Shown here one piece after another: positions 8,141 through 16,842 of a stretch of 64,000 nucleotides of DNA. Each line of letters begins with the position of its first letter. Position 1 is the stretch's first letter. The stretch is from W-Chloroflexi-9 sp045863195 (GTDB lineage: Bacteria; Chloroflexota; Dehalococcoidia; UBA2979): assembly GCA_045863195.1 (NCBI GenBank), contig BTUI01000005.1, positions 1 to 64,000 on the forward strand, read 5' to 3'. The translations under genes were made by a program, and so were the position numbers. Below the pieces are notes generated by a model, which searched no databases, was not told the origin of the DNA, and was given only the letters and a program-made list of their open reading frames with translations.

Positions 8141-10072
8141 CTAGACGTCGAGCGTGGCTTCGAGGGCGTGGGTGGTGATGAACTTCTTGCGCGGCGCCAC
8201 GTCATCACCCATCAGGGTGTTGAAGAGTTCGTCCGCCAGCTCGGCGTCGTTCACCTCGACCTGCAGCAGGACGCGGTTCGCCGGGTTCATCGTGGTCTCC
8301 CACAGTTGCTCGGCGTTCATCTCGCCCAGGCCCTTGTAGCGCTGGATGGAGATGCCCTTGTCGCTGTGCTCCTTGAAGTACTGCTCGCGCGCGCGCTCGT
8401 CGAAGAGCCAGGTGACGTTGCGGCCGCGGGTGATTGAGTAGAGCGGCGGCTGGGCGATGTACAGGTAGCCGTCCGCGATGATCTCCGGCATGAAGCGGTA
8501 GAAGAACGTGAGCAGCAGCGTGCGGATGTGCGCGCCGTCCACGTCGGCGTCCGTCATGATCACGATCTTGTGGTAGCGGAGCTTCTCCGGGTTGTAGTCG
8601 TTCCCGAAGCCGGTCCCCAGCGCGGTGATGATGTTCCGGATCTGCTCGTTCTCGAGCATCTTGTCCAGGCGTGACTTCTCCACGTTAAGGATCTTGCCGC
8701 GCAGCGGCAGCACCGCCTGGCTGCGGCGGTCACGCGCCATCTTGGCGGAGCCGCCGGCCGAGTCGCCCTCCACGATGTACAGCTCGCACTTGCTCGGGTC
8801 GCTTTCCGAGCAGTCCGCGAGTTTGCCGGGGAGGTTGGAGCCCTCCAGCACGCCCTTGCGCTGCACGAGGTCGCGCGCCTTGCGGGCGGCCTCCCGCGCG
8901 CGGGACGCGGTCAGCGCCTTCTCGATGATGCGCCGCGCGACGCCCGGGTTCTCCTCCAGCGTCTGCGAGAGGGCGGTGGCGACCGCGGACTCCACGATGC
9001 CCTTGATCTCCGGGTTGCCGAGGCGGGTCTTGGTCTGGCCTTCGAACTGCGGCTCGGACAACTTCACGGAGATGACGGCGGCCAGGCCTTCCCGGACGTC
9101 GTCGCCGGTGAGGTTCTGGTCGGTGTCCTTCAGCAACTTCGCCTTGCGGGCGTGCTCGTTGAGGACGCGGGTGAGGGCGGATCGGAAGCCGGTGACGTGC
9201 GAGCCGCCGTCCGGCGTCTTGATCGCGTTCGCGAAGGAGTGCAGGACCTCGCCGAACGACTCGTTGTACTGGAAGGCGACCTCCACCATCGCGTTGTCGG
9301 ATTCCTGCTGCACGTAGATCGGGTCGGGGTGCAGCGGGCCGCGCGTGGAGTTGATCTGGCGGACGAACGCCTCGATGCCGGAGTCGAAGTAGAACGACCG
9401 CTCCTGGCCGTCCCCGCGCAGGTCGATGAACTGGATGAAGACGCCGCGCGTCAGGTACGCCATCTCGCGGAAGCGGGTGGCGAGGATGTCGAAGTCGTAG
9501 TCCAGCGTCTCGAACATCTCGGCGTCCGCCAGGAACCGGATCATCGTGCCGGTGTCGTCCGCCTTCGTGGAGCCGTCCTTCTTGAGGGGGCCCTGCGCGA
9601 CGCCGCGAGCGTAGGACTGGCGATGGATGCCGCCGCCCTGGCGTACCTCCACCTGCAGTTCGGAGGAGAGCGCGTTCACCACGGAGGCGCCCACGCCGTG
9701 CAGGCCACCGGAGACCTTGTAGCCGCCACCGCCGAACTTGCCGCCGGCGTGCAGGACGGTGAGCACCGTCTCCACCGCGGAGAGGCCGGTCTTGGCGACC
9801 TTGCCCACGGGGATGCCTCGGCCGTTGTCCTTCACGGAGACGTGGCCGGTGGGCTCGATGGTGATGATGATGCGGTCGCAGTAGCCGGCCATCGCCTCGT
9901 CGATCGAGTTGTCGACAATCTCGTAGACGAGGTGGTGAAGGCCGCGCTGGTCGGTGGAGCCGATGTACATGCCGGGCCGGCGGCGGACCGCCTCCAGCCC
10001 CTCCAGCACCTGGATGTTGTCCGCGGTGTAGGTGGAGGAGGCCTTGGTGGCGCGCGATGCGGTCGTGGTCAT
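8141..10072 (-). CDS. gyrB: DNA gyrase subunit B
   Basis: ATPase subunit of type II topoisomerase, introducing negative supercoils with GyrA. The 643 residues show the GHKL ATPase domain (EIVDNSIDEAMAGYCD, DNGRGIPVG), the transducer domain, the TOPRIM motif EGDSAGGSA followed by DADVDGAHIRTLLLTFFYR, and the C-terminal GyrA-binding segment (QRYKGLGEMNAEQLWETTM). The long upstream open frame lacks family similarity; ATG 10072 gives the canonical N-terminus. A minus-strand TACCCT -10 lies at 10189-10194. Confidence 0.97.
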   Translation of the reverse strand: MTTTASRATKASSTYTADNIQVLEGLEAVRRRPGMYIGSTDQRGLHHLVYEIVDNSIDEAMAGYCDRIIITIEPTGHVSVKDNGRGIPVGKVAKTGLSAVETVLTVLHAGGKFGGGGYKVSGGLHGVGASVVNALSSELQVEVRQGGGIHRQSYARGVAQGPLKKDGSTKADDTGTMIRFLADAEMFETLDYDFDILATRFREMAYLTRGVFIQFIDLRGDGQERSFYFDSGIEAFVRQINSTRGPLHPDPIYVQQESDNAMVEVAFQYNESFGEVLHSFANAIKTPDGGSHVTGFRSALTRVLNEHARKAKLLKDTDQNLTGDDVREGLAAVISVKLSEPQFEGQTKTRLGNPEIKGIVESAVATALSQTLEENPGVARRIIEKALTASRAREAARKARDLVQRKGVLEGSNLPGKLADCSESDPSKCELYIVEGDSAGGSAKMARDRRSQAVLPLRGKILNVEKSRLDKMLENEQIRNIITALGTGFGNDYNPEKLRYHKIVIMTDADVDGAHIRTLLLTFFYRFMPEIIADGYLYIAQPPLYSITRGRNVTWLFDERAREQYFKEHSDKGISIQRYKGLGEMNAEQLWETTMNPANRVLLQVEVNDAELADELFNTLMGDDVAPRKKFITTHALEATLDV

Positions 10073-10197
10073 GGAACCCCGTTCACTCGCGGCCCCGGGC
10101 GGGCGCGCCATTGCCGATCGGCTCAGGTCAGACGGGTGCCGCCAGGGAGGTGAGAGGGGCCGATCAGGGGCCGCTCCGGCACCCCCACAGGGTACCA

Positions 10198-10242
10198 CGG
10201 ATCCCCGGATTCCGGCGAGATTCCGCCACTTTCCGGGATCCG
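10198..10242. repeat. Imperfect inverted repeat between gyrB and trmO-like gene
   Basis: CGGATCCCCGG (10198-10208) and CCGGGATCCG (10233-10242) form arms around two direct copies of ATTCCG. The element lies in the 239-bp divergent promoter region. It may be an operator or simply a folded spacer; nothing else gene-like is seen in this gap. Confidence 0.35.
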
Positions 10243-10298
10243 CCGCGCCCACCGAGGGCTGCGCCGCTGCCCCCGCCGTCCAGCGCCGCGGAGCGGCC

Positions 10299-10304
10299 TA
10301 GAAT
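10299..10304 (+). promoter_or_regulatory. -10 element TAGAAT, leaderless start
   Basis: TAGAAT ends 7 bases before ATG 10312, so the expected transcription start coincides with the start codon. This favours ATG 10312 over ATG 10303. Confidence 0.5.
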
Positions 10305-10311
10305 GGCCGTC

Positions 10312-10746
10312 ATGGACGACATCACCATGCGCCCGATCGGCGTCGTGCGGAACGACGAGCGCGACGCCGCGCGGCAGGCGTGGGACCGCGTGCGCTCGCG
10401 CATCGACCTCACCGAGGGGCTGGGCGAGGCGCTGCTGGGACTCGCGGATTACTCGCACGTGATCGTGCTGGGCTGGCTCCACGAGATGCCGGCCGAGTTC
10501 CGGGAGCGCCGCCAGGCCTACCCCGCGGGCGACCCGCGCTACCCCCTCCAGGGCTCGCTCGCGCTTCGGGGCGGCCGCCCGAACCCGATCAGCGTCACCG
10601 TCTGCCGCCTGCTCGCCGTTGAGGGCGATTCGCTCACCGTCGAGGGGCTCGACCTGATCGACGGGACGCCGGTGCTGGACGTGAAGCCGTACATCGCCGC
10701 GTACGACGCGGTGCCGAAGGCGAGCCTGCCGAAGTGGGCGCGGTGA
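10312..10746 (+). CDS. TrmO/TsaA-like tRNA methyltransferase
   Basis: A 144-residue TsaA-domain protein (YaeB/TrmO family). In E. coli TrmO N-methylates the t6A37 of threonine tRNAs using SAM. Diagnostic segments are MRPIGVVRND at the start, SRIDLTEGLGEALLGLADYSHVIVLGW-type core (broken here by variable residues), RPNPISVTVCRLL and the terminal DGTPVLDVKPYIAAYD. Family membership is clear; the exact substrate is not, because archaeal relatives differ. Confidence 0.85.
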   Translation: MDDITMRPIGVVRNDERDAARQAWDRVRSRIDLTEGLGEALLGLADYSHVIVLGWLHEMPAEFRERRQAYPAGDPRYPLQGSLALRGGRPNPISVTVCRLLAVEGDSLTVEGLDLIDGTPVLDVKPYIAAYDAVPKASLPKWAR

Positions 10747-10750
10747 CCGC

Positions 10751-11554
10751 GTGACGCCGCCGTCCGGGCGACGCTCCGGCGGCCGCCTACAGGCGGGCCG
10801 CACCGGCCTCGAAGGCGCGCACGAGGCGGGCCGTCTCGGCGAGTGGGTGCGCCCGCCGCCGACGCGCGCGCGGGTGCAGCGCGTCTACCGCGCGCTCCTC
10901 GATCACTACGGGCCGCAGCAGTGGTGGCCGACGGCCTCCGAGGATCCGGAGCAGCAGCGGTTCGAGATCTGCCTCGGCGCGATCCTCACGCAGAACACCT
11001 CCTGGAAGGGCGCGGCCGCGGCGCTCGCGAACCTGCGCGCGGCTGGCGCGACCACGCCCGAAGCGATCCTGGACCTCCCGCATGATGTGCTCGCCGGGCT
11101 GGTGCGGCCATCCGGCCACTTCAACGTGAAGGCGCGGAAACTCCAGTCGTTCTGCGAGGCGGTGATGTTCGAGGGCGCGGGGTCGCTCGACGCGCTGCTC
11201 GAGGGCGACGCGGACGAGGTGCGGGAGCGGCTGCTCTCGATCTGGGGCGTGGGGCCGGAGACCGCGGACGCCATGACCCTGTACGCGGCGCGGAAGCCCA
11301 CGTTCGTCGTAGACGCATACGCCTACCGGCTCTTCGAACGCCTCGGCATGCCGCCGGGGCCGAGGCGGTACGACACCTATCGCGAGTTCCTGCTGCGCAT
11401 CGTGGGGCCGGACGTGTGGGCGCTGAACGAATGGCACGCGCTGATCGTGCGCCACGGACAGCAGACCTGCCGCCGCTCCGCGCCTCGATGCAGCGAGTGT
11501 CCGCTGGCGCGCGGATGCGACTTTGCGCGGGCCGCTGTCGGGACGGCCGGATGA
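10751..11554 (+). CDS. HhH-GPD DNA glycosylase with Fe-S cluster (Nth/MagIII-like)
   Basis: Base-excision repair glycosylase of the endonuclease III superfamily, 267 residues. The helix-hairpin-helix is IWGVGPETAD and the catalytic Asp follows in FVVDAY (about 186). Four cysteines with spacing C-x6-C-x2-C-x5-C near the end would bind a 4Fe-4S cluster. The Lys that gives Nth its lyase activity (LPGVGRKTA) is replaced by Glu, so a monofunctional alkylbase glycosylase like MagIII is more likely than true Nth. GTG start; the stop overlaps the next ATG. Confidence 0.88.
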   Translation: MTPPSGRRSGGRLQAGRTGLEGAHEAGRLGEWVRPPPTRARVQRVYRALLDHYGPQQWWPTASEDPEQQRFEICLGAILTQNTSWKGAAAALANLRAAGATTPEAILDLPHDVLAGLVRPSGHFNVKARKLQSFCEAVMFEGAGSLDALLEGDADEVRERLLSIWGVGPETADAMTLYAARKPTFVVDAYAYRLFERLGMPPGPRRYDTYREFLLRIVGPDVWALNEWHALIVRHGQQTCRRSAPRCSECPLARGCDFARAAVGTAG

Positions 11555-11703
11555 GGCCGGCGACGGCGCTCGCGGCCGGCGTGGTGCTCGGGCTCCTCGC
11601 GGGGATCGCGATGACGCCGGGACGGGGTCTCCCCGGGTTCTTCACGGGGCTCGCGGCCGGCATCGGCTTCGGCGCGGTGCTGGCGCGCCAGGCGCGCCGG
11701 TAA
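11551..11703 (+). CDS. Small membrane protein, 50 residues
   Basis: Starts at ATG 11551 within an ATGA overlap with the glycosylase stop. Two hydrophobic segments (ATALAAGVVLGLLAGIAM and GFFTGLAAGIGFGAVLA) flank a Gly/Pro turn, and the C-terminus is basic. Function unknown; translational coupling supports it being expressed. Confidence 0.55.
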   Translation: MRPATALAAGVVLGLLAGIAMTPGRGLPGFFTGLAAGIGFGAVLARQARR

Positions 11704-11830
11704 GGCGAGGGCGAACGGCGCGACATTTCTGACGTTCCAGTCAGTGAGCGATCGCGCGCCCAAGGTTGTGCATCCGAGAACGAATACGATCGCGGATAGC
11801 GGTACGCTCCGGCGACCAGGGGGCGTCAGT

Positions 11831-13777
11831 ATGCGGCTGCATCCGGCGGCACGAGTTGCGCTGCTCTACCTCGTCATTGCGTTGCCGTGGGTGCTGCTCA
11901 CTGACGCAGCCCTTCGCGCGATCGCCCCATCGCGCGAGTTCGAGGACGCGGTCGCCTCGGTCAAGGGGGCCGGCTTCGTCTTCGCGACGACGGTGACGCT
12001 GTATCTGTCCCTGCGACGTGTGTTCGACCGCCAGCTCAGCGCGCGACGGCAGGCGGAAGCCGGGGAGGCGCGGTTTCGTGGCCTGATCGAGTCGGTCGGC
12101 GACGTGGTGTTCACGACGGACCGAGAGGGCCGTTACACCGGCCTCTACGGCCCCCGGGTCCGTCCAGAGCATCAGGCGTACTTCGTGGGGCGGCTGCCCA
12201 CGGAAATCTTCGGGGCGGACGTGGGGCACAGCCACCTCCGCCTCATCGAGCGCGTGGTGGCGGGCGAATCGGTGCTCTCCGAGTGGTCCATGGAGGAGGA
12301 GCCGCCAAACGAGGTCCTTGGCAGCGACGTGACGGCGCTGCGTCTGGCGATGTCGCCACTGCGGGAGGCGGACGGGTCGATCGTCGGGGTCGTGGGCACG
12401 GGCCGGGATGTCAGCCACATCTGGGCGCTGGAGAAGGAGCAGCAGGCGCAGCGGCAGCGGCTGGACTGGCTCGCACATCACGACGAGCTGACCGAGTTGC
12501 CGAACCGCGCGCTGATGCGCGACCGGATGGAGCAGGCGATGCTCGCTGCCGACCGGGACGGGCACCGGGTCGCGGTCCACTTCATTGACGCGGACGCGTT
12601 CAAGGACGTGAACGACGCCTACGGCCACGCCGCCGGCGACGAACTGATCCGTGCCATGGGTGAGCGGTTCCGCCGCGTGGTCCGGAGCGCAGATACCGTC
12701 GCGCGGATGGGCGGGGACGAGTTCGTGATCGTCCAGGGGCGCGTCGACAGCCCGGTGCAGGCGGCGCGCCTGGCGGACCGGGTGATCGAGTCGTTCGGCC
12801 GGCCGTTCACGGTGATGGGGCAGGAGTTGTTCCTCACCGTCTCGCTCGGCGTGGCGCTCTACCCGGAGGACGGCCGCACCACCGGTGAGTTGATGCAGGC
12901 GGCGGACACGGCGCTCTACGCGGCGAAGCAGGCCGGGCGGGAGCGCTTCGAGTTCTTCGCCCCGGGCATGGCGGCGGAGGCGCGGCACCGGCTGGACGGC
13001 ATGACCGCGCTCCGCCGGGCGGTGCGCAACGGCGAGATCACGGTGGCGTTCCAGCCGATCCTCCGCGTGGAGGATGGCCACGTGGAGGCGGTGGAGGCGC
13101 TGGCCCGGTGGGTGGATCCAGAGCGGGGCGCGGTGTCGCCTGCGGAGTTCATCCCGATGGCGGAGGCCGGCGGGTTCGTCCACGAGATCGGCGCCGAGGT
13201 GCGCCGCCAGGCGTTCGACTGGCTCTCAATCTGGCGTCGCGCCGGCCTGGATGTCCGGCTTCATTTCAACGTGTCCGAACAGGTGCTGCGCCGCCCGGGG
13301 ATCGCGGAGCGGCTGCAGACGGAGGCCGGCGTGCGCGGGCTGCCTCTGGACGGCCTGGTGGTGGAGGTGACGGAGAGCGCGTTCATCGGCGAGACGGCCG
13401 GCGTGCTCGACCAGATGGAACGGCTGCGGGCCTCCGGGTTCCGGCTGGCCATTGACGACTACGGCACCGGTTACGCCAGCGTGGGGTACCTCCGCCGGCT
13501 CCCCTTCAGCATCGTGAAACTCGCGCGCGAGTTTGTGGATGGGGCGCTGGAGAGCGAGCGCGACCGTGAGATCGTCCGCTCCACCATCGCGCTCGGCAGG
13601 TTCCTGGGGCTGGAGGTGATCGCGGAGGGCGTGGAGCACGAGCCGGAGGCGGCACTCCTCCGTGCGCTGGGCGCGGACTGCTTCCAGGGCTTCCTCTACG
13701 CCCGCCCGATGCCGGGCGAGGAGGTCGAGGCGTGGTGCACCGCCCGCAACCTCCTGGCGGGGAGCCCGCTCGCGTAG
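11831..13777 (+). CDS. Membrane PAS-GGDEF-EAL cyclic-di-GMP enzyme
   Basis: A 648-residue c-di-GMP turnover protein: two membrane helices (about residues 6-28 and 43-62), a PAS domain (RFRGLIESVGDVVFTTD), a GGDEF domain with intact GGDEF near residue 293 and the RxxD inhibition site exactly five residues before it, then an EAL domain. EAL residues are mostly present (EALARW, FNVSE, VEVTES, DDYGTGY, EGVEHE, FQGFLYARP), but the usual KID motif reads KLA, losing an Asp. Both activities are possible. ATG 11831 is chosen over GTG 11744 because it opens directly into the first helix. Confidence 0.92.
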   Translation: MRLHPAARVALLYLVIALPWVLLTDAALRAIAPSREFEDAVASVKGAGFVFATTVTLYLSLRRVFDRQLSARRQAEAGEARFRGLIESVGDVVFTTDREGRYTGLYGPRVRPEHQAYFVGRLPTEIFGADVGHSHLRLIERVVAGESVLSEWSMEEEPPNEVLGSDVTALRLAMSPLREADGSIVGVVGTGRDVSHIWALEKEQQAQRQRLDWLAHHDELTELPNRALMRDRMEQAMLAADRDGHRVAVHFIDADAFKDVNDAYGHAAGDELIRAMGERFRRVVRSADTVARMGGDEFVIVQGRVDSPVQAARLADRVIESFGRPFTVMGQELFLTVSLGVALYPEDGRTTGELMQAADTALYAAKQAGRERFEFFAPGMAAEARHRLDGMTALRRAVRNGEITVAFQPILRVEDGHVEAVEALARWVDPERGAVSPAEFIPMAEAGGFVHEIGAEVRRQAFDWLSIWRRAGLDVRLHFNVSEQVLRRPGIAERLQTEAGVRGLPLDGLVVEVTESAFIGETAGVLDQMERLRASGFRLAIDDYGTGYASVGYLRRLPFSIVKLAREFVDGALESERDREIVRSTIALGRFLGLEVIAEGVEHEPEAALLRALGADCFQGFLYARPMPGEEVEAWCTARNLLAGSPLA

Positions 13778-13820
13778 CCGGCGCTTGCCGCTCCGGCGGT
13801 GCGATCCCAGACTGACACTC

Positions 13821-14915
13821 ATGGATCTCGGCATCATCGGCAAAGCACGGTCGGGCAAGACATCGCTGTTCAACGCGGTCACGCGGGGGACGGCGCAGGT
13901 GGGCGCGTACTCGTCCGGCAACGAGCCGAACGTGGGCGTGGTGAAGGTGCCCGACTCGCGCGTGGATGCGCTGTCGGAGGTCTACCACCCGAAGAAGATC
14001 ACCTACGCCGAGGTCCGCTGGGTGGACTACCCCGTCGCGGGCTTCGGCTCGGACGGGCCGGGCAAGGGCTTCGTCGCCGACCTCGTGAAGATGGACGCGC
14101 TGGTGCACGTGGTGCGCGCGTTCGAGGACGCCGCGCTGCCGCACCCGGACGGCTCGGTCGACCCGCACCGCGACGTCGAGGCGCTCGACCTCGAACTCAC
14201 GTTCGTCGACCTCGCGCTCATCGAGCGCCGCCTCCAGCGCATCGAGACGGAGATGCGCACGATGAAGGCGAGCGACCGTGGCGCGATGGAGGCGCACCGG
14301 GCGTTGCTCCAGCGGATGCAGTCGCACCTGGAGGCAGGCAACGGTCTCCGCTCCATGACCTTCACCGCCGAGGAGGAGAAGGAACTCCGCGCGTACCAGT
14401 TCATCACCTCGCTCCCGGTCCTCCTCGTGATCAATGTGGGCGAGGACGATGTCTCGCGGATCGCGGAGATCGAGGCGGAGTTCGCCGTGCGGTACGGATC
14501 GTCCGGCGTGGCCGTGACCGTGCTGTGCGCGAAGGTGGAGGCGGAACTGGCGCAGATGGAGCCGGACGAGGCGGCGGCGTTCCGCGCCGACCTGGGGCTG
14601 CCGGAAGACTCCCCGCGCGACCGCGCGATCATGACCGCCTACGAACTCCTCGGCGTGCACTCCTTCCTCACCGCCGGCGAGGACGAGGTGCGCGCGTGGA
14701 CGGTGCGCAAGGGCGCGACGGCGCCGGAGGCGGCCGGGAAAATCCACAGTGACCTCGAGAAGGGCTTCATCCGCGCGGAGGTCGCCCCGTGGCAGGACTT
14801 CGTCGCGGTGAAGGGCTCCATGGCGGAACTGAAGAAGTCCGGGAGACTTCGCACCGAGGGCAAGCAGTACGTCGTCCGTGACGGCGACGTGATGAACATC
14901 CTCTTCAACCTCTAG
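13821..14915 (+). CDS. YchF/Ola1-family GTPase/ATPase
   Basis: Ribosome-associated P-loop NTPase, 364 residues as usual for YchF. The P-loop is GKARSGKTSLF, unlike the common GLPNVGKSTL, while the rest follows YchF: VKVPDSRVDALSEVYHPKK, ALVHVVRAF, a helical coiled-coil insert, and the C-terminal TGS/DUF933 part (DEVRAWTVRKGATAPEAAGK, KGFIRAEV). It is a divergent member. The gene lies alone after the GGDEF-EAL gene. Confidence 0.9.
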   Translation: MDLGIIGKARSGKTSLFNAVTRGTAQVGAYSSGNEPNVGVVKVPDSRVDALSEVYHPKKITYAEVRWVDYPVAGFGSDGPGKGFVADLVKMDALVHVVRAFEDAALPHPDGSVDPHRDVEALDLELTFVDLALIERRLQRIETEMRTMKASDRGAMEAHRALLQRMQSHLEAGNGLRSMTFTAEEEKELRAYQFITSLPVLLVINVGEDDVSRIAEIEAEFAVRYGSSGVAVTVLCAKVEAELAQMEPDEAAAFRADLGLPEDSPRDRAIMTAYELLGVHSFLTAGEDEVRAWTVRKGATAPEAAGKIHSDLEKGFIRAEVAPWQDFVAVKGSMAELKKSGRLRTEGKQYVVRDGDVMNILFNL

Positions 14916-14974
14916 CGCCGACACGACCGAGCCGGGGGCCCGGGGTGCGACAATCCGCGCCTGGAGGTGCTGCC

Positions 14975-15436
14975 ATGGCCGTCGAGTGTCGCGTTGAGCA
15001 CCGTCCCCGGTTGGCGATCCTGGGCATCCGCATCCAGATGGCGCCGCAGCCGCAGATGCCGGACGTGGTGGGCGAGGCGTACGGGCGGCTCTTCCACTAC
15101 ATCGGGGAGCGCGGCGTCGCCCCGTCCGGGCACGTCATGATGATCGTCCGCGAGATGGGCACCCCGATGATCCTCGAGGCGGCGATCGGCGTGTCCGCCG
15201 ACACCCCGGGCGACGGCGACATCCTGGCCTCCGTGCTGCCGGAGGGTGACGCGGTCGTCGCGCTGCACGTGGGGCGCTACGAGGACGTGGGCCCGGTGTA
15301 CGAGGCGGTGTTCGCGCACGCGGCGCAGACCGGCCGCCAGCCCGGCGGCGCGCCGTACGAGGTGTACCTCACCGACCCGCAGACGGAGCCCGACCCGACG
15401 AAGCAGCGCACCGAGGTCGTGCTGCCGCTCGCTTAG
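14975..15436 (+). CDS. GyrI-like effector-binding domain protein
   Basis: A 153-residue stand-alone effector-binding (GyrI/AraC_E_bind) domain. Typical elements are the opening strand ECRVEHRPRLAILGIR and the late strand-loop ALHVGRYEDVGPVYEAV. Such proteins bind small hydrophobic ligands or regulators; the ligand here is unknown. GGAGG upstream of ATG 14975 and a GACAAT -10 at 14948-14953 support the start. Confidence 0.75.
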   Translation: MAVECRVEHRPRLAILGIRIQMAPQPQMPDVVGEAYGRLFHYIGERGVAPSGHVMMIVREMGTPMILEAAIGVSADTPGDGDILASVLPEGDAVVALHVGRYEDVGPVYEAVFAHAAQTGRQPGGAPYEVYLTDPQTEPDPTKQRTEVVLPLA

Positions 15437-15453
15437 GCGGCGGTGGCCGGGCC

Positions 15454-15846
15454 ATGCCGTGGTGGGGGTGGCTCGCGCTGATCGGTGGCCCGCTCCTGCT
15501 GGTCGCGCTGGCGGGCCTCCTCGCCGCGCGTGACCCGCGCCTCCGCGCGCTCGTCGAGATCGTGGAGGAGGCCGGCTGGCGTCGCGGGCTGCGGGCGATC
15601 TGGGGGCTGGTCCGACACCCCGGCGTCCCGATCTGGGTGCGGCTGGTGCCGGTGCCGCTGCTCCTCTACCTCGTGTTCCCGATCGACCTGATCCCGGACT
15701 TCCTCCCGGTGGTGGGGCAACTGGACGACCTGCTCGTGGCGGCCGCGGCGCTCTGGATCGTCGTGCGGTTCACGCCGTGGGGTGTCCTGCGTGAACTGCT
15801 GGGCCTGGAGGCCGCCACGTTCGACGAGGTCGAGGACCCCGACTGA
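15454..15846 (+). CDS. DUF1232 (YkvA-like) membrane protein
   Basis: A 130-residue protein with an N-terminal membrane helix (WLALIGGPLLLVALAGLLAA) and the DUF1232 core YLVFPIDLIPDFLPVVGQLDD, which contains the invariant PIDLIPD motif. Function of the family is unknown. It follows the GyrI-like gene after 17 bases and may share its transcript. Confidence 0.85.
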   Translation: MPWWGWLALIGGPLLLVALAGLLAARDPRLRALVEIVEEAGWRRGLRAIWGLVRHPGVPIWVRLVPVPLLLYLVFPIDLIPDFLPVVGQLDDLLVAAAALWIVVRFTPWGVLRELLGLEAATFDEVEDPD

Positions 15847-15879
15847 CCGGCGGCACAGTGACCGCGGCGCGGGCACGCC

Positions 15880-15885
15880 TATGAT
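15880..15885 (+). promoter_or_regulatory. -10 element TATGAT, leaderless xdhC
   Basis: TATGAT ends 7 bases before ATG 15893, placing the transcription start at the start codon. This argues against the in-frame ATG at 15881, which would lie inside the -10 box. Confidence 0.5.
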
Positions 15886-15892
15886 CCGGCGC

Positions 15893-16720
15893 ATGGATGC
15901 GGACACGCTCGCGCGGATCATGGAGGCCGTGGAGGCGGCGCTCGCCGGCGGCGAGCCGGTCGCCGTCGCGACCGTGACGGCGGAGGGCGACCCGCCGCTC
16001 GCGACGGCTGGCGCGAAGATCCTCGTGCGCCCCCCCGGCGGCACGATCGGCTCGCTCGGCGCCGTTGCGTTTGAGGCGGCCGTGGTCTCCGCGGCCGTCG
16101 AGGCGCTGGGCGCGCGTCCGCGCGTCGTGCTGGAGACGCTCTACCTCGGGCGGGACGGTCGCACCGTGACGCGCCGCTCCCAGGCGCAGCCCGGCGACGC
16201 GCAGGTGATGCTGCAACTGTTCGAGGCGCCGGCGCGGCTGGTGATCGTGGGCGGCGGCCACGTGGGCCTCGCGCTGGCCGAACTGGGCGAGGCACTCGGC
16301 TACGGAATCACCGTCATCGACGACCGCGCCGAGTTCGCGAACCGGGAGCGGTTCCCGATGGCGGAGCAGATCGTCGTCGCGGAGCCAGCGGAGGCGTTCG
16401 CCTCGGTCGCCCTCGATGCGTCGACGTACGTGGTGCTGGTCTCGCGCGGCCACCGCGTGGACGAGGAGGCGCTGCGGCACTCGGTGGGACGGGGCGCGGC
16501 GTACGTGGGCATGATCGGCAGCCGCCGGCGGACGGGGACGGTGCTGCGCCACCTGCTGGAGGAGGGCGCGGACCCGGCGGCCGTGGCGGCGGTCTCCACC
16601 CCGGTCGGCCTCGACATCGGCGCGGAAACGCCGGAGGAGATCGCGGTCTCGATCCTCGCGGAGATCACGATGCTGCGGCGCGGCGGCAGCGGCCGGCGGA
16701 TGCGGGACCTGCGGGAGTAG
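15893..16720 (+). CDS. XdhC/CoxI family protein (two-domain)
   Basis: Accessory protein of molybdenum hydroxylases (xanthine dehydrogenase or CO dehydrogenase); XdhC binds molybdenum cofactor and delivers it in sulfurated form. The 275 residues begin with an XdhC_CoxI domain (EPVAVATVT) and continue with the Rossmann-fold XdhC_C domain (LVIVGGGHVGLALAELG, VGMIGSRRR, TPVGLDIGAETPEEIAVSILAE). No molybdenum hydroxylase lies in the window. A shorter XdhC gene follows at 17102. Confidence 0.9.
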   Translation: MDADTLARIMEAVEAALAGGEPVAVATVTAEGDPPLATAGAKILVRPPGGTIGSLGAVAFEAAVVSAAVEALGARPRVVLETLYLGRDGRTVTRRSQAQPGDAQVMLQLFEAPARLVIVGGGHVGLALAELGEALGYGITVIDDRAEFANRERFPMAEQIVVAEPAEAFASVALDASTYVVLVSRGHRVDEEALRHSVGRGAAYVGMIGSRRRTGTVLRHLLEEGADPAAVAAVSTPVGLDIGAETPEEIAVSILAEITMLRRGGSGRRMRDLRE

Positions 16721-16747
16721 GCGCTGCTGGTGCCGGGTAGAAATGAA

Positions 16748-16769
16748 CGAGGCCGGTTGCCCGGCCTCG
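16748..16769. terminator. Hairpin after xdhC
   Basis: CGAGGCCGG (16748-16756) and CCGGCCTCG (16761-16769) form a perfect 9-bp stem with a TTGC loop, 28 bases after the xdhC stop. A short T/C-rich run follows. Confidence 0.65.
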
Positions 16770-16827
16770 TCCTCCCTCCGGCAGCCCGATGTGGGGAGAC
16801 CGTCCGAGCAGCGCTACTTTACGTGCG

Positions 16828-16836
16828 TGTTATGCT
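16828..16836 (+). promoter_or_regulatory. Extended -10 promoter for a putative small RNA
   Basis: TGTTATGCT is an extended -10 (TGn followed by TATGCT). No good -35 is visible. A transcript from about 16843 would run into the strong terminator at 16932-16967. Confidence 0.45.
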
Positions 16837-16842
16837 CGGGAC

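Noticed and set aside
10073..10252. 60-residue N-terminal extension of gyrB
   Set aside because: The extension has no gyrase similarity and covers the divergent promoter region; ATG 10072 gives the canonical start.
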